A DNA stretch of 36,710 nt from a virus. The stretch is from positions 1 through 36,710 of the IMG/VR virus record IMGVR_UViG_3300045999_004446. One strand, 5' to 3'. The position numbers and the translations under genes are program-made. Below, piece by piece: positions 18,639 through 27,077 of this stretch. Within the stretch, counting starts at the first letter, position 1; the number at the start of each line of letters is the position of its first letter. The notes under the pieces were generated by a model. It saw only the letters and a list, made by a program, of their open reading frames with translations. It ran no database searches and was not told where the DNA came from.

Positions 18639-19244
18639 TTATCTCTTATAGATTATATTTGTAGCATTTGTATAATGAACTGTAAAATTAAATTTACTCA
18701 TATAAGAATTAATCATATCAATTGAATTATCATGTTCTATACAAACAACTTTAGTTTGTAATTGATCATAATTTATCAATGTAGAAAGATAAGCACTTTG
18801 TCCTTCAACATCAATGTTGATAAAATCAATAACAGGTGGTAAAATAGTTTGTAATGTATTCATACTAATCATAACAGTATAGACTTCTCTGAATTGAGAA
18901 CCACTTTTTTTCCATTTATCAGCATGATTTATATCTGTAGACGAAATTGCATCAGTAATACTATTATAAAATTTGATAAATCTGTCAGCATCTCCTATGA
19001 GTGCCTGTACAATTTTAATTTTGTCATTATCTTTATATTCTTGAATAAAACGTCCAATAGCAAATGAACATCCATCTACATAGCATCCACCCCATCCACG
19101 ATCCACTAAAAATCTTGTATTTGAAAATATAAATGGACAAAAAGAACCTATTTCTAAAAAATATCCATTTTCTGATAATATTTCTTTTAAGATTAAATCT
19201 TCTCCATATTGTGAGTATCCGCCTTGTGAATTTTTCCAAGTCAT
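18639..19244 (-). CDS. FkbM-family SAM-dependent methyltransferase (201 aa)
   Basis: A 201-aa methyltransferase. It opens with GGYSQYGEDLILKEIL, common at the start of FkbM proteins; SAM-binding motif I is YFLEIGSFCPF (27-37), and the hallmark FINIDVEGQSA lies around 140-150. FkbM enzymes O-methylate sugars or other hydroxyls. The protein is short but appears complete. An AAGGAC ribosome-binding site precedes the ATG, and the 57-aa gene ends 18 nt upstream. Its position between nucleotide-sugar genes and a glycosyltransferase suggests methylation of a glycan. The acceptor is unknown. Confidence 0.83.
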   Translation of the reverse strand: MTWKNSQGGYSQYGEDLILKEILSENGYFLEIGSFCPFIFSNTRFLVDRGWGGCYVDGCSFAIGRFIQEYKDNDKIKIVQALIGDADRFIKFYNSITDAISSTDINHADKWKKSGSQFREVYTVMISMNTLQTILPPVIDFINIDVEGQSAYLSTLINYDQLQTKVVCIEHDNSIDMINSYMSKFNFTVHYTNATNIIYKR

Positions 19245-19262
19245 ATTATAGTCCTTATAAGT

Positions 19263-19436
19263 TTACCAACCAATAAAAACATCTTTAGTTTGTATTTTAA
19301 ATTTAACATTTTTATCTAGAGAATAATTTTTTATTAATTTATTTCTATTGAATTGTTTCTTATAGGTTGGTATAGAAATAATTGGATACCCGTCAAGATA
19401 TCCAATCAAGTAGTAAATTTTATTATTCTTTTTCAT
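19263..19436 (-). CDS. Small unknown protein (57 aa)
   Basis: A complete frame of 57 codons lies in what would otherwise be a 190-bp gap. It starts MKKNNKIYYLIGYLDGYPII and ends KIQTKDVFIGW before TAA. The ATG overlaps the stop of the GDP-mannose epimerase gene as ATGA, the junction used throughout this cluster, and the next gene follows after 18 nt. The protein is basic (many Lys) with an aromatic N-terminal strand, looks like a small beta-rich domain, and has no membrane segment. No family is recognised. The position argues that it is translated with the sugar genes. Confidence 0.65.
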   Translation of the reverse strand: MKKNNKIYYLIGYLDGYPIISIPTYKKQFNRNKLIKNYSLDKNVKFKIQTKDVFIGW

Positions 19437-20452
19437 CTACGAAAACGGTCTTCTACATCCATTTGAGCAGAACTACAATATTCTTTTTTATTTCGATTTA
19501 AAACTTGTGTTTCTATCCAATCATAGGTTGTTTCCATACCAACACGAAGTGAACGATAATTTGGAGATCCAACCATTCTATTAAATAATTTATTATCTGA
19601 ATTTCTTCCACGAACCCCAACTGGTCCCTTTACATTTTTAATATCAATATTTTTTCCAGATATTTCAATTGCCATTTCTGCCAGATCATTAATCTTGATC
19701 ATTTCCTCAGAACCAATATTAACTGGAACTGTACAATCTGAATTCATAAGTCGAATTGTAGCATCAATACAGTCATCGATGTATAAGAATGATCGTGTTT
19801 GTTGTCCATCTCCCCATACCTCAATCATTGAACTATTATTTGCTTCTGCTACCTTTCTACACATTGCTGCTGGTGCTTTTTCTTTTCCACCCTGCCATGT
19901 TCCTTCTGGTCCAAAGATGTTGTGATAACGAGCAATTCTAACCCTCATTCCGTGATTGCGAGCATATGCGAGATATAGTCTTTCGCTGAATAGTTTTTCC
20001 CAACCATACTCGCTATCTGGTGCTGCTGGATATGCAGACTCCTCCGAGCATTTGGGGTTGTCAGGATCTTCTTGATTGTATGCTGGATACATACATGCCG
20101 AAGACGAGTAGAAAACCTTTCCCACTTTAGTCTTATGGCATCGCTCTACGACATTTAAATTAATAAGAGCAGAATTATGCATGATATCAGCATCGTGCTC
20201 TCCTGTGAAAATATAACCAGCACCACCCATATCTGCTGCTAGTTGATAAACTTCATCAAACTGAATATCAAATGCCTTATCACAAATTTGTTGTAGTCTC
20301 AAATCTCCTATGATAAAATCATCTGCTGGAGATTTTGAAAATTCTGGATATTTAAGATCAACAACTCTTACCCAATGACCTTCTCTCTTGAATCGTTTTA
20401 CAAGATGAGAACCGATAAAACCACCACCGCCAAGTACAAGAATCTTTTTCAT
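19433..20452 (-). CDS. gme: GDP-mannose 3,5-epimerase-like extended SDR
   Basis: A 339-aa nucleotide-sugar epimerase. Motifs are the Rossmann loop GGGGFIG (8-14), ADMGGAGYI (73-81), SSSACMYP (116-123), YxxxK at Tyr 149/Lys 153, and GTWQGGKEKAPAAMCRK (184-200). The last three closely match plant GDP-D-mannose 3,5-epimerase, whose catalytic Cys (in SSSACxYP) and Lys (in GGxEKAPAA) are both kept here. The product would be GDP-L-galactose or GDP-L-gulose, rare donors for surface glycans. Length fits the family (about 340-375). It starts 10 nt after the 195-aa gene with a GAGG site. A related GDP-sugar 4- or 5-epimerase activity cannot be excluded. Confidence 0.85.
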   Translation of the reverse strand: MKKILVLGGGGFIGSHLVKRFKREGHWVRVVDLKYPEFSKSPADDFIIGDLRLQQICDKAFDIQFDEVYQLAADMGGAGYIFTGEHDADIMHNSALINLNVVERCHKTKVGKVFYSSSACMYPAYNQEDPDNPKCSEESAYPAAPDSEYGWEKLFSERLYLAYARNHGMRVRIARYHNIFGPEGTWQGGKEKAPAAMCRKVAEANNSSMIEVWGDGQQTRSFLYIDDCIDATIRLMNSDCTVPVNIGSEEMIKINDLAEMAIEISGKNIDIKNVKGPVGVRGRNSDNKLFNRMVGSPNYRSLRVGMETTYDWIETQVLNRNKKEYCSSAQMDVEDRFRR

Positions 20453-20462
20453 AATATTTGCC

Positions 20463-21050
20463 TCAATAAATTAAAACTATGTCACTTCCAATACCAGTAT
20501 GTATGATATTGTATTTTGGATTTATTTCAAGAACTTTATCATAATCTACAGAAATTGTATTACAATCATCAATCATTATTACATGATTATTACTATTACT
20601 ATAATCCTTTATACATTTTAACTCTTCCATGACAGGAGATTCCCTGCCAGTATGAGCATCTAATAGGATAAAATAATCAGTATCTGGATTTTTAATAAAA
20701 ATTTCTCTCATATGATCTGGACTATTTCCATAATGAAAATTAATATTTGGATTTGTATTTTTAATATCATTGTGAATGGAAATTAATGATTTGTGTTTAT
20801 ACGGATTATGATCTGGATATTTTTCTATGGTGTCAACCGTTTCGAATAAATAAGAAAAACAAATAGAACTATTTCCCTCATAAGTTCCAGTTTCAATTGC
20901 ATGATTTATGTTAGACAATCTTCCAATATCATTAGCATATTTAAATAAAATATGACAAAATATGTTTGGCATTTTCCAATCTGGTCGATTTGTATTTCCC
21001 CAAATATGTTCCCACAACCAATGGGTTTTTAGTTCAAAATCAATATTCAT
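20463..21050 (-). CDS. Class I methyltransferase-like protein (195 aa)
   Basis: A 195-aa Rossmann-like protein. HAIETGTYEGNSSICFSYLF (50-69) resembles SAM-binding motif I (E-x-G-x-x-x-G), TDYFILLDAHTG lies where the central strand with acidic residue is expected, and NHVIMIDDC follows as the next strand. The pattern fits a class I SAM methyltransferase of the type found in LPS and capsule clusters, but no substrate can be named. The start shares its A with the stop of the 210-aa gene (TAATG), so the two are probably co-translated. A cephalosporin-hydroxylase-type fold is a related possibility. Confidence 0.65.
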   Translation of the reverse strand: MNIDFELKTHWLWEHIWGNTNRPDWKMPNIFCHILFKYANDIGRLSNINHAIETGTYEGNSSICFSYLFETVDTIEKYPDHNPYKHKSLISIHNDIKNTNPNINFHYGNSPDHMREIFIKNPDTDYFILLDAHTGRESPVMEELKCIKDYSNSNNHVIMIDDCNTISVDYDKVLEINPKYNIIHTGIGSDIVLIY

Positions 21051-21682
21051 TATATTCTCACAAATGTTTTAAATAAAGTCTTATTATCAATAAATCTTTG
21101 ATTAAATGGTTCATGTGGTTGTAATATGTTATAATTGATATTTTGGTCAAAAATTTCATGTCCAAAATCATGCGCCATAATCATATCACCACTCTTAAGT
21201 AAAGAAGAATACATATAAACTTCTTTAGCTTTATTTCCCCCATCACATATAATTAAAGTTTTATATTTTTTAATATTCTCAAAGATCAAATTATAAGAAT
21301 ATTCTGAGAATATATCAGATTCGAATGATTTACAAAATGGACAGATTGATTCCATTTTTTCAAACCAATGTCCAGCACCTTCATGAGCTCTATTATTCCA
21401 ATCTGATTTGGTGATATCAAATGTGTGAAATAAAAATTGTTCAGCTACACATGCAATAGTTCCAAGATATACGGATAGACCACCTTTTTGTGAACCAATT
21501 TCAACTACATATTCTGGTTTTTCATATGCAATGTAGTTTTCTAGAAGTTTAAATGCAACAAAATTTTGAGAAGCACCGCCACCCAAAATTCTAGTATTAA
21601 CATTCTTTATGCTTTCACAATCAATATTTTGATTGAAATCATTTTTTGGAATCGCTGTTCCATGATCACGGTTAAAATTCAT
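21050..21682 (-). CDS. Class I methyltransferase / cephalosporin-hydroxylase-like protein (210 aa)
   Basis: A 210-aa protein with YVVEIGSQKGGLSVYLGT (about 58-75) as SAM-type motif I, FHTFDITKSDW after it, and LIICDGGNKAKEVYMYSSLL followed by KSGDMIMAHDFG, the D-G/H-D pattern of the cephalosporin-hydroxylase/rhamnosyl O-methyltransferase group. An O-methyltransferase acting on a sugar is the likeliest role. It is the first gene behind an exact TATAAATA late promoter (21 nt upstream) and has the AAAGGAATTATA leader seen also at the 555-aa fibre gene. The gene is AT-rich like its neighbours. Confidence 0.7.
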   Translation of the reverse strand: MNFNRDHGTAIPKNDFNQNIDCESIKNVNTRILGGGASQNFVAFKLLENYIAYEKPEYVVEIGSQKGGLSVYLGTIACVAEQFLFHTFDITKSDWNNRAHEGAGHWFEKMESICPFCKSFESDIFSEYSYNLIFENIKKYKTLIICDGGNKAKEVYMYSSLLKSGDMIMAHDFGHEIFDQNINYNILQPHEPFNQRFIDNKTLFKTFVRI

Positions 21683-21702
21683 ATTCTATAATTCCTTTCT
21701 TG

Positions 21703-21710
21703 TATTTATA
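21703..21710 (-). promoter_or_regulatory. T4-type late promoter motif TATAAATA inside the sugar island
   Basis: An exact TATAAATA lies in the only sizeable gap (91 bp) of the sugar-gene cluster, 21 nt before the 210-aa gene, with an AAAGGA ribosome-binding site between. It would place that gene and those following (methyltransferases, GDP-mannose epimerase, GT2-TPR) under late control with the fibres. Apart from the promoter, the gap holds only a 23-codon frame that I do not accept. Confidence 0.72.
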
Positions 21711-21773
21711 AAGACAACATCAGCATTTGGACTAGAATTTGATGAATAATCAACCATACAACAGTATCAATGT

Positions 21774-22769
21774 TCATATATTATCCTTAATTTTTAAGAC
21801 TGTTTGTTGTATGGATTCATCGATCTCAATACTAGGTTTCCATCCGAGTATTTGTTGTGCTAGAAGATTTGATCCTCTACATACTTTATTAGTTTCACTG
21901 AATACCACATCTTTCGACAGAGAATAATTGCCAGAAAATAATTCTGGATATGAATCCCACAACATTGTTGCATCTCTGTATATTGGTTCGATTTTTACAT
22001 TTAAAGTCTTTCTAACAATATCAACTATATCTCGAACTGTTATTGTTTTACCAGTACAAACATTTAAAATCATATTTGGTTGTTTTACCAAACAAGAATT
22101 TAAAAATCCAATAACATCATCAATGTTTATATAATCTCTTCGTTGTAATCCAGTTGAATGCAAAATAGGTTGTCTATTATTAATAAATTCCCTAACAAGA
22201 TAATTTATTAATGGTGGATTTTTTCTATACATATCCTGTTTTGGTCCAAAAACATTAAACAATCTAGCAGTGGTTATCGTCATCCCATAATTATTTCTAT
22301 ACGATTCACACAAATCTTCAGACATTTTTTTAGATAAAGAATACCAAAGTCTAGGAGATACTGGATATGATTCCTCTAATGTGTCTTGTTTATTATTTTC
22401 ATAAACAGCACTGGTGCTAGTAAAAAACACATAAGGAATATTTCGTTTTCTGGCAAATTCTAAAATATTAGCAGTTCCCTCTAAATTGACCGAAATAGTT
22501 TTTTGAACATTGTTTTCACATTCTGGTAGTGATGTGATTGCTGCCAAATGCAAAATAGCATCATATTCTATGGTTGGTTGAAACTTATTTGGATTCAATT
22601 CGCGAATATCATATTTGTAAAAATTATCATATTGTCTATTGTATTTTATATTTTCTATATAACCATATTCTAAATTATCAATCATAGTCAATTTATGACC
22701 ATGGAAATCTAAAGAATTACAAACAGTAGATCCAATACCACCTGCTGCTCCTGTGACCATTATATTCAT
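21774..22769 (-). CDS. NAD-dependent nucleotide-sugar epimerase/dehydratase (extended SDR)
   Basis: A 331-aa extended SDR. The Rossmann loop is TGAAGGIG (6-13), LHLAAITSLPECENN follows where UDP-glucose 4-epimerase-type enzymes have HLAA, the catalytic site is STSAVYE with YSLSK (YxxxK), and ARLFNVFGPKQD is the usual post-catalytic strand. RDYINIDDVIGF and LNVCTGKTITVRDI complete the family pattern. It would convert one nucleotide sugar to another; 4-epimerisation is the most common activity for this shape, but the substrate is open. It starts 2 nt after the nucleotidyltransferase-HAD gene, implying a shared pathway. Confidence 0.85.
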   Translation of the reverse strand: MNIMVTGAAGGIGSTVCNSLDFHGHKLTMIDNLEYGYIENIKYNRQYDNFYKYDIRELNPNKFQPTIEYDAILHLAAITSLPECENNVQKTISVNLEGTANILEFARKRNIPYVFFTSTSAVYENNKQDTLEESYPVSPRLWYSLSKKMSEDLCESYRNNYGMTITTARLFNVFGPKQDMYRKNPPLINYLVREFINNRQPILHSTGLQRRDYINIDDVIGFLNSCLVKQPNMILNVCTGKTITVRDIVDIVRKTLNVKIEPIYRDATMLWDSYPELFSGNYSLSKDVVFSETNKVCRGSNLLAQQILGWKPSIEIDESIQQTVLKIKDNI

Positions 22770-22771
22770 AA

Positions 22772-23842
22772 TTACCTCAAATAAGATTCAATAAGTTCAT
22801 CTCTTGGAATATTTATTGCCAAGCAACTTGGAAATGGATTACTTGCTGCAAAATCATTAATGATGATTCGTTTAGAATGTAGACACGAATCAATTATAGT
22901 TTTATATTTTATATTTCTATTCTTCAATAGATCTTTAAATTTTTGAAGTGCATCGAAAGGTCTTGAAGTTACAAAAATAATTTCATGACCTTCATCCGAT
23001 AACTGTTTGATTGTTGATATATTTTGTTCTATAGGTTCTATTGTATTATACCAATTTTTACTTCCGTATTTTCCAGTATTTACCAACATGACACCATCAA
23101 TGTCTACAAAATATGTATTTTTAAGGTTTGCCGAAGAAAACCATTCTTCTTTAGTTCCCCAATCTATAAATTCTGTTGCATCTATCTCAACAAAAACTTT
23201 ATTATCAGTATCAATAATGTCTGAAATTATATGACTAAAATATAATTCTGTTCCTATAGTTTGATTCAAGCGAAAAAATGATTTTATAAAATTATAAGAA
23301 TTCATCCCATACACCCCAAGACAAATCTTATCAGAAACTATTTTCTTTTCTACTATTTCTTGTATAATATTGTCTTGATTGACTAATATAAATGATTTTT
23401 GTTGAATATTTTTAATAGTGGAATTGACATCTATACCAACAACAAAATTTGTCATATTTGGACTATTATATGATACTAAACAATCACAATCCTTTACTAC
23501 TATTGATCCACTAATATTTTCTTTTATTAAACAATTATATACAGTTTCTGGACTACTGTTTGTAGACTCTTCCAGTATTACCACTTTATGTGATATGTTA
23601 TGAAAACATTGTTTCAATATTACATCTGCCTCATATTTTTGACAATGCTCTTTCAAAACTACAAAATAGATCATAGAATAATCATTAATAGATAATCCTT
23701 CTACTACTTTTTCAATCATTAATTTTCCAGATGGATGTGTAAGCATCCATTTTGGTTTCATATTTTGAAATCTAGATGACTTTCCAGCAGCTGGTATTAT
23801 TAAAATTGGTTTATTTTGGTCTTCACTCGATTTATCATACAT
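22772..23842 (-). CDS. Nucleotidyltransferase - HAD phosphatase fusion
   Basis: A 356-aa two-domain protein. The N-terminal about 235 residues are a sugar-phosphate-type nucleotidyltransferase: PILIIPAAGKSSRFQ (12-26) has the AAGxSxR nucleotide loop, followed by KPKWM and KDCDCLVSYNSP as the metal-binding strand. From about residue 245 a HAD phosphatase begins with YFVDIDGVMLV (DxDG motif I) and continues EIIFVTSRPFDALQ (motif II) and SKRIIINDFAAS. The start lies 43 nt inside the end of the upstream kinase gene. With that kinase it recalls LicA/LicC-type activation of phosphocholine-like groups, or activation of a sugar; the choice cannot be made here. Confidence 0.8.
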   Translation of the reverse strand: MYDKSSEDQNKPILIIPAAGKSSRFQNMKPKWMLTHPSGKLMIEKVVEGLSINDYSMIYFVVLKEHCQKYEADVILKQCFHNISHKVVILEESTNSSPETVYNCLIKENISGSIVVKDCDCLVSYNSPNMTNFVVGIDVNSTIKNIQQKSFILVNQDNIIQEIVEKKIVSDKICLGVYGMNSYNFIKSFFRLNQTIGTELYFSHIISDIIDTDNKVFVEIDATEFIDWGTKEEWFSSANLKNTYFVDIDGVMLVNTGKYGSKNWYNTIEPIEQNISTIKQLSDEGHEIIFVTSRPFDALQKFKDLLKNRNIKYKTIIDSCLHSKRIIINDFAASNPFPSCLAINIPRDELIESYLR

Positions 23843-24531
23843 AATAAATTTTCTTTCTTTGCTGCATTTGCATATGGTATTATTCTAAATAAATGCAACA
23901 ACAACATACAATAGTGTTGTCTGGTGTCAAACTTATCACAAACCGTAATAAGTTTTCTTTTTGGAATATTGTTTTTAAATGACCAATAACAAAAAGAATC
24001 TTGCAACAATTTAGATTCATCAATAATTGGACATTCGACAAAAGAATCTAAAAAATCTATAAGATAGACACCATCACTATTTATCAGAACATTTTCGAAT
24101 GTCAAATCACCATGACAATATCCACTAGATACCGTCCATCTTTGATCTGTAATTAATTTCAATGATTCTTCATCAATATTAATAGTTCTTATTTTTTTAT
24201 TAATTGCGTCACTAATATCAATTTGGTTTTCAGTATTAAAACTAGAAAACAAATCTATTATTTTCATGCAAGAATTTAAAGTATTTTGTTGAAAATATAT
24301 CGATAGATTTACACCACGAATATATTTCATATCAAAATAAAATAATCCATCTGAATTATAACCACAATCAACTATATCCGTTGTCCTTATAACTGGATGA
24401 TAAAACTGTTTTTGCTTTAACATCTGATTTTGTAATCTACTGTTATAATCAGTATTGGATGATGTTTTTCTGACAATACCATCCGATAACATCTTTATAG
24501 AGCATCCAGAGTGACCATTAAATGAAATCAT
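23800..24531 (-). CDS. Aminoglycoside/choline-kinase-like phosphotransferase (APH fold)
   Basis: A 243-aa kinase-like protein. YCHGDLTFENVLIN (138-151) holds the Brenner motif HGDxxxxN of APH/choline kinases, with Asp 141 as catalytic base, and VYLIDFLDSF (155-164) gives the DFxD metal-binding motif. The N-lobe is short, with IVRKTSS likely supplying the ATP-contacting Lys and GLFYFDMKYIRGVNL the hinge. The family phosphorylates small hydroxyl compounds such as choline or sugars. It overlaps the nucleotidyltransferase-HAD gene by 43 nt and starts in an ATGA overlap with the WavE-like gene, so it most likely makes the substrate activated by the next enzyme. Confidence 0.8.
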   Translation of the reverse strand: MISFNGHSGCSIKMLSDGIVRKTSSNTDYNSRLQNQMLKQKQFYHPVIRTTDIVDCGYNSDGLFYFDMKYIRGVNLSIYFQQNTLNSCMKIIDLFSSFNTENQIDISDAINKKIRTINIDEESLKLITDQRWTVSSGYCHGDLTFENVLINSDGVYLIDFLDSFVECPIIDESKLLQDSFCYWSFKNNIPKRKLITVCDKFDTRQHYCMLLLHLFRIIPYANAAKKENLLCMINRVKTKINQF

Positions 24532-25310
24532 TTTAAATCTTCATAATAGTATTCACCCATAGACCCATACCAAGAATATGGATATGCATCCCATTTATAT
24601 TTCTCCCAAAACATACTAAATTTAGGAAGAACTTTAAAAACTTTATCTCTTGTTTTTTCTGACAGGATTAGAGCATCTAACTTTTTTGGATTGTCTACCA
24701 AATAATCTTCAAAATTATCAATATACTTTTCCACTTCTGGATAAAACTGCTTAAAATACATTGCTCCCAAATAAATGTTACATCGCACTTCTTTTGTGAA
24801 ATCTGCCGTGTCTCTTTTCATCCTTGCTGGTTTTAGTGGTATATCAAACACCCTATAAACATCTTCCCTATATCCCCAAAAGATATGGTCTTGTGGATGG
24901 AATGGAAATATTTTATTCATTCCTATCACAAATACATTTCCTTTTCTTTTTGATCCATCAGAATACATTAAATCAGTATCATCTATATTATCAGTTATAA
25001 AATTGTTAAGATAATTCATACTGTCTTTATGAATTATTTGATCAGATCTCATTTTTGCTACAAGTTTGGACTCTGTTTTTTTAATTCCTTCAAACGAAGA
25101 AACTATTTGGTAATTCATATTACCAACTCCATTAACAGGTTTATTTGATTTTATAACTTCTATACCATTTTCATTATATTCATTAATGGGTTCATCATCC
25201 CAAGTGGATATAATAACTTTATTGACAAATGGCAATTCCAGATAATACTTTGCAGTATCCACTGTAGTTTTCCATATAGGGCCCTGTAAAACAATATCTA
25301 ATACTTTCAT
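24528..25310 (-). CDS. WavE-like lipopolysaccharide synthesis protein
   Basis: A 260-aa protein from the ATG at 25310; the frame is open 42 nt further, but 25310 gives an ATGA overlap with the FkbM gene and the expected N-terminus MKVLDIVLQGPIW. The pattern IVLQGPI, then VIISTWDDE, then VAKMRSDQIIHKD, then HIFWGYREDVY is that of the WavE family, named from the Vibrio cholerae LPS-core cluster. These proteins look like GT-A glycosyltransferases, and the RSD segment may stand for a DxD-like metal site. Function is known only by association with LPS loci. Confidence 0.78.
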   Translation of the reverse strand: MKVLDIVLQGPIWKTTVDTAKYYLELPFVNKVIISTWDDEPINEYNENGIEVIKSNKPVNGVGNMNYQIVSSFEGIKKTESKLVAKMRSDQIIHKDSMNYLNNFITDNIDDTDLMYSDGSKRKGNVFVIGMNKIFPFHPQDHIFWGYREDVYRVFDIPLKPARMKRDTADFTKEVRCNIYLGAMYFKQFYPEVEKYIDNFEDYLVDNPKKLDALILSEKTRDKVFKVLPKFSMFWEKYKWDAYPYSWYGSMGEYYYEDLK

Positions 25311-25954
25311 TTCTTTTTCTCCAAAAAATATTGATATTGAACAGAATCGCAATAAATCAAATCGTGTGTATTAAGATGTTCAGTTAAATAATTTAAAAAA
25401 TATTGATGCAAATTTATTTTATTCAATATCGACAAATCAAATCCATGTGGATGTGCTTCTACCAGCACATATGGAATTTCTTTCAAAATAGTTGAATTTT
25501 GCAAAACATTATATTCAGCACCTTCGATATCAATTTTTATAAAATCAATATTTTTAATATTAAAATATTCTAAAGGTTTAAGATCTACAGTCTCATATTC
25601 TTCTATTATATTTTTTTCTACGGAGTATCCACCAACATTTGAATCTTGTCTATACAAGTTTGATTGTTCCTTACCATAATAAATTCCATATTTAAATAAT
25701 TTAAATTTTGAATTATTTTGAAATCTATCGAAGATAAAGTTAAAATTATCATTTTGTGGTTCAAACAGATATAAATTTTCTATTGATGGTATCTTCTCAA
25801 AAAATACATTAGAGACTTCTCCAACATTTGCTCCAAGATCAACAACAGTCTTTATATTCAAATTATTCAATTTATCAAGAATAAATTTAAAAATTGACCA
25901 AGTTTCCCATTCTCTTCTCGTATAATTTATATGTTCTTCTCTATTATTGGGCAT
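25307..25954 (-). CDS. FkbM-family SAM-dependent methyltransferase (215 aa)
   Basis: A 215-aa protein with canonical FkbM features: TVVDLGANVGEVSNVF (36-51) as SAM motif I, LYLFEPQNDNFNF as the acidic strand contacting ribose, and DFIKIDIEGAEYNVL as the family hallmark, followed by YVLVEAHPHG. It would O-methylate a glycan hydroxyl. It lies 17 nt after the DUF6165-like gene, and its stop overlaps the WavE-like start as ATGA. It differs clearly from the other FkbM gene (18639-19244) and from the fused FkbM domain at 2349-3728, so the phage carries three members. Confidence 0.87.
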   Translation of the reverse strand: MPNNREEHINYTRREWETWSIFKFILDKLNNLNIKTVVDLGANVGEVSNVFFEKIPSIENLYLFEPQNDNFNFIFDRFQNNSKFKLFKYGIYYGKEQSNLYRQDSNVGGYSVEKNIIEEYETVDLKPLEYFNIKNIDFIKIDIEGAEYNVLQNSTILKEIPYVLVEAHPHGFDLSILNKINLHQYFLNYLTEHLNTHDLIYCDSVQYQYFLEKKK

Positions 25955-25971
25955 AATGAATCCATATTGTA

Positions 25972-26343
25972 TTAAGAATACGACTTTTCTTCTTTAATAT
26001 TTGAATTTGATAACGTATTAATTCGATTCTTGACAGCAAATCTACGATCATTTGTCATATAGACAGATCGTGCAAGTTCAATAAATTCTTCATCGAATTC
26101 TAATCTTGATTCTTTGATTCTGATGTCATCTTCAATCTTCCACAAATGTGAATTAATATCTTTCAGTTCTGCTATTTCAGAAGCAAACTTATTAAGATAA
26201 TTCATCTTTTCAAGTTCTTTTTGAATTATAAATTTTTCTTTTTTGATATTACTTAACTTGGAAGAATCTGTAATATGTTCTTCCTTGATTTCTAAAATAG
26301 TATATTTATCAATTACTTCACCAACTGAAACTTCTACCATCAT
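25972..26343 (-). CDS. DUF6165-like small protein of polysaccharide clusters
   Basis: A 123-aa helical protein. The N-terminus VEVSVGEVIDKYTILEIKEE (3-22) is the conserved signature of a small family (DUF6165, as I recall it) that occurs beside glycosyltransferase genes in bacteria. The remainder is long amphipathic helices rich in Lys/Glu (SNIKKEKFIIQKELEKMNYL; SHLWKIEDDIRIKESRLEF), ending FAVKNRINTLS. No catalytic motif is visible, so a scaffold or regulatory role for neighbouring transferases is possible. The first of two adjacent ATGs overlaps the preceding stop as ATGA and is chosen as start. The family name rests on pattern memory. Confidence 0.75.
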   Translation of the reverse strand: MMVEVSVGEVIDKYTILEIKEEHITDSSKLSNIKKEKFIIQKELEKMNYLNKFASEIAELKDINSHLWKIEDDIRIKESRLEFDEEFIELARSVYMTNDRRFAVKNRINTLSNSNIKEEKSYS

Positions 26344-27077
26344 AATATTTTATTCCATTCTTTTTTGTAAATATTTTTAATATAATCAAAATTTAAATAT
26401 TGATTATATCCATTTATTTTTCTCGAATATAAATTCAAAGAAGCTTTTGTATCTAAACATTCAATCAAGTAACATAATGAAGTTTCTACAGTATGAATTT
26501 CTTCTGCATTTTCCAATAACCATGAAAAATCAAAAAATTTAAACATATTCAAATGCTCTAGTTTGTGTTCAACTATTTTAAAATTAGTAGAATAATTCAT
26601 CTCTCTAATATAAGTTTCTGGAGGAGAAGCAAAAATATTATTAACAAATATAAATTTATCCCCCTTATCGATGCCAAAATATTCTCTACATTTATTTTCT
26701 CGCTCTGGGTATCTTTTAAATTTACAATATTTTTGCCAATCATTAAAATTTAACTGAAATGAATGATATTTTTGTTCCATAAAATTATTACAATTTCCTT
26801 CAACATGACAAAGTTTATCTATTGGGAGATATAAACTAGTATCATTTACTTTAGAAATTGTATTCTGCAAATACAAGTTTTGTAGTTCATCACTCATAGA
26901 ATCTATTGAAATATACTTTATTTTTTCATTTTCATTATATTCTTTTAAATATTCATAATGTTTAATAACTGGCCAGATTATTTCATCATAACCTAAATCT
27001 ATAAAATTATTTACTAGTTTTTGTAGAAAAAAAATATCTCCGAGTCCAGCATATTGTCTAATATAAAGTTTATTCAT
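26340..27077 (-). CDS. GT9-like glycosyltransferase-related protein
   Basis: A 245-aa protein. The start at 27077 is chosen because its ATG overlaps the previous stop as ATGA, and it yields MNKLYIRQYAGLGDIFFLQK; the frame runs ten codons further upstream. The G-x-G-D segment near residue 11 is like the N-terminal G-G-x-G-D loop of GT9 (heptosyltransferase) proteins. Later FIFVNNIFASPPETYIREMN and WLLENAEEIHTVETSLCYLI correspond to the strand and E/S-rich nucleotide-sugar-binding region of GT-B enzymes. The protein is shorter than typical heptosyltransferases (about 350), so it may be a reduced or divergent GT-B enzyme. Specificity is unknown. Confidence 0.6.
   Translation of the reverse strand: MNKLYIRQYAGLGDIFFLQKLVNNFIDLGYDEIIWPVIKHYEYLKEYNENEKIKYISIDSMSDELQNLYLQNTISKVNDTSLYLPIDKLCHVEGNCNNFMEQKYHSFQLNFNDWQKYCKFKRYPERENKCREYFGIDKGDKFIFVNNIFASPPETYIREMNYSTNFKIVEHKLEHLNMFKFFDFSWLLENAEEIHTVETSLCYLIECLDTKASLNLYSRKINGYNQYLNFDYIKNIYKKEWNKIL

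Noticed and set aside
21706-21777. A 23-codon frame starting in an ATGA overlap with the epimerase gene
   Set aside because: It is very short and runs into the late promoter motif. I cannot tell it from chance.
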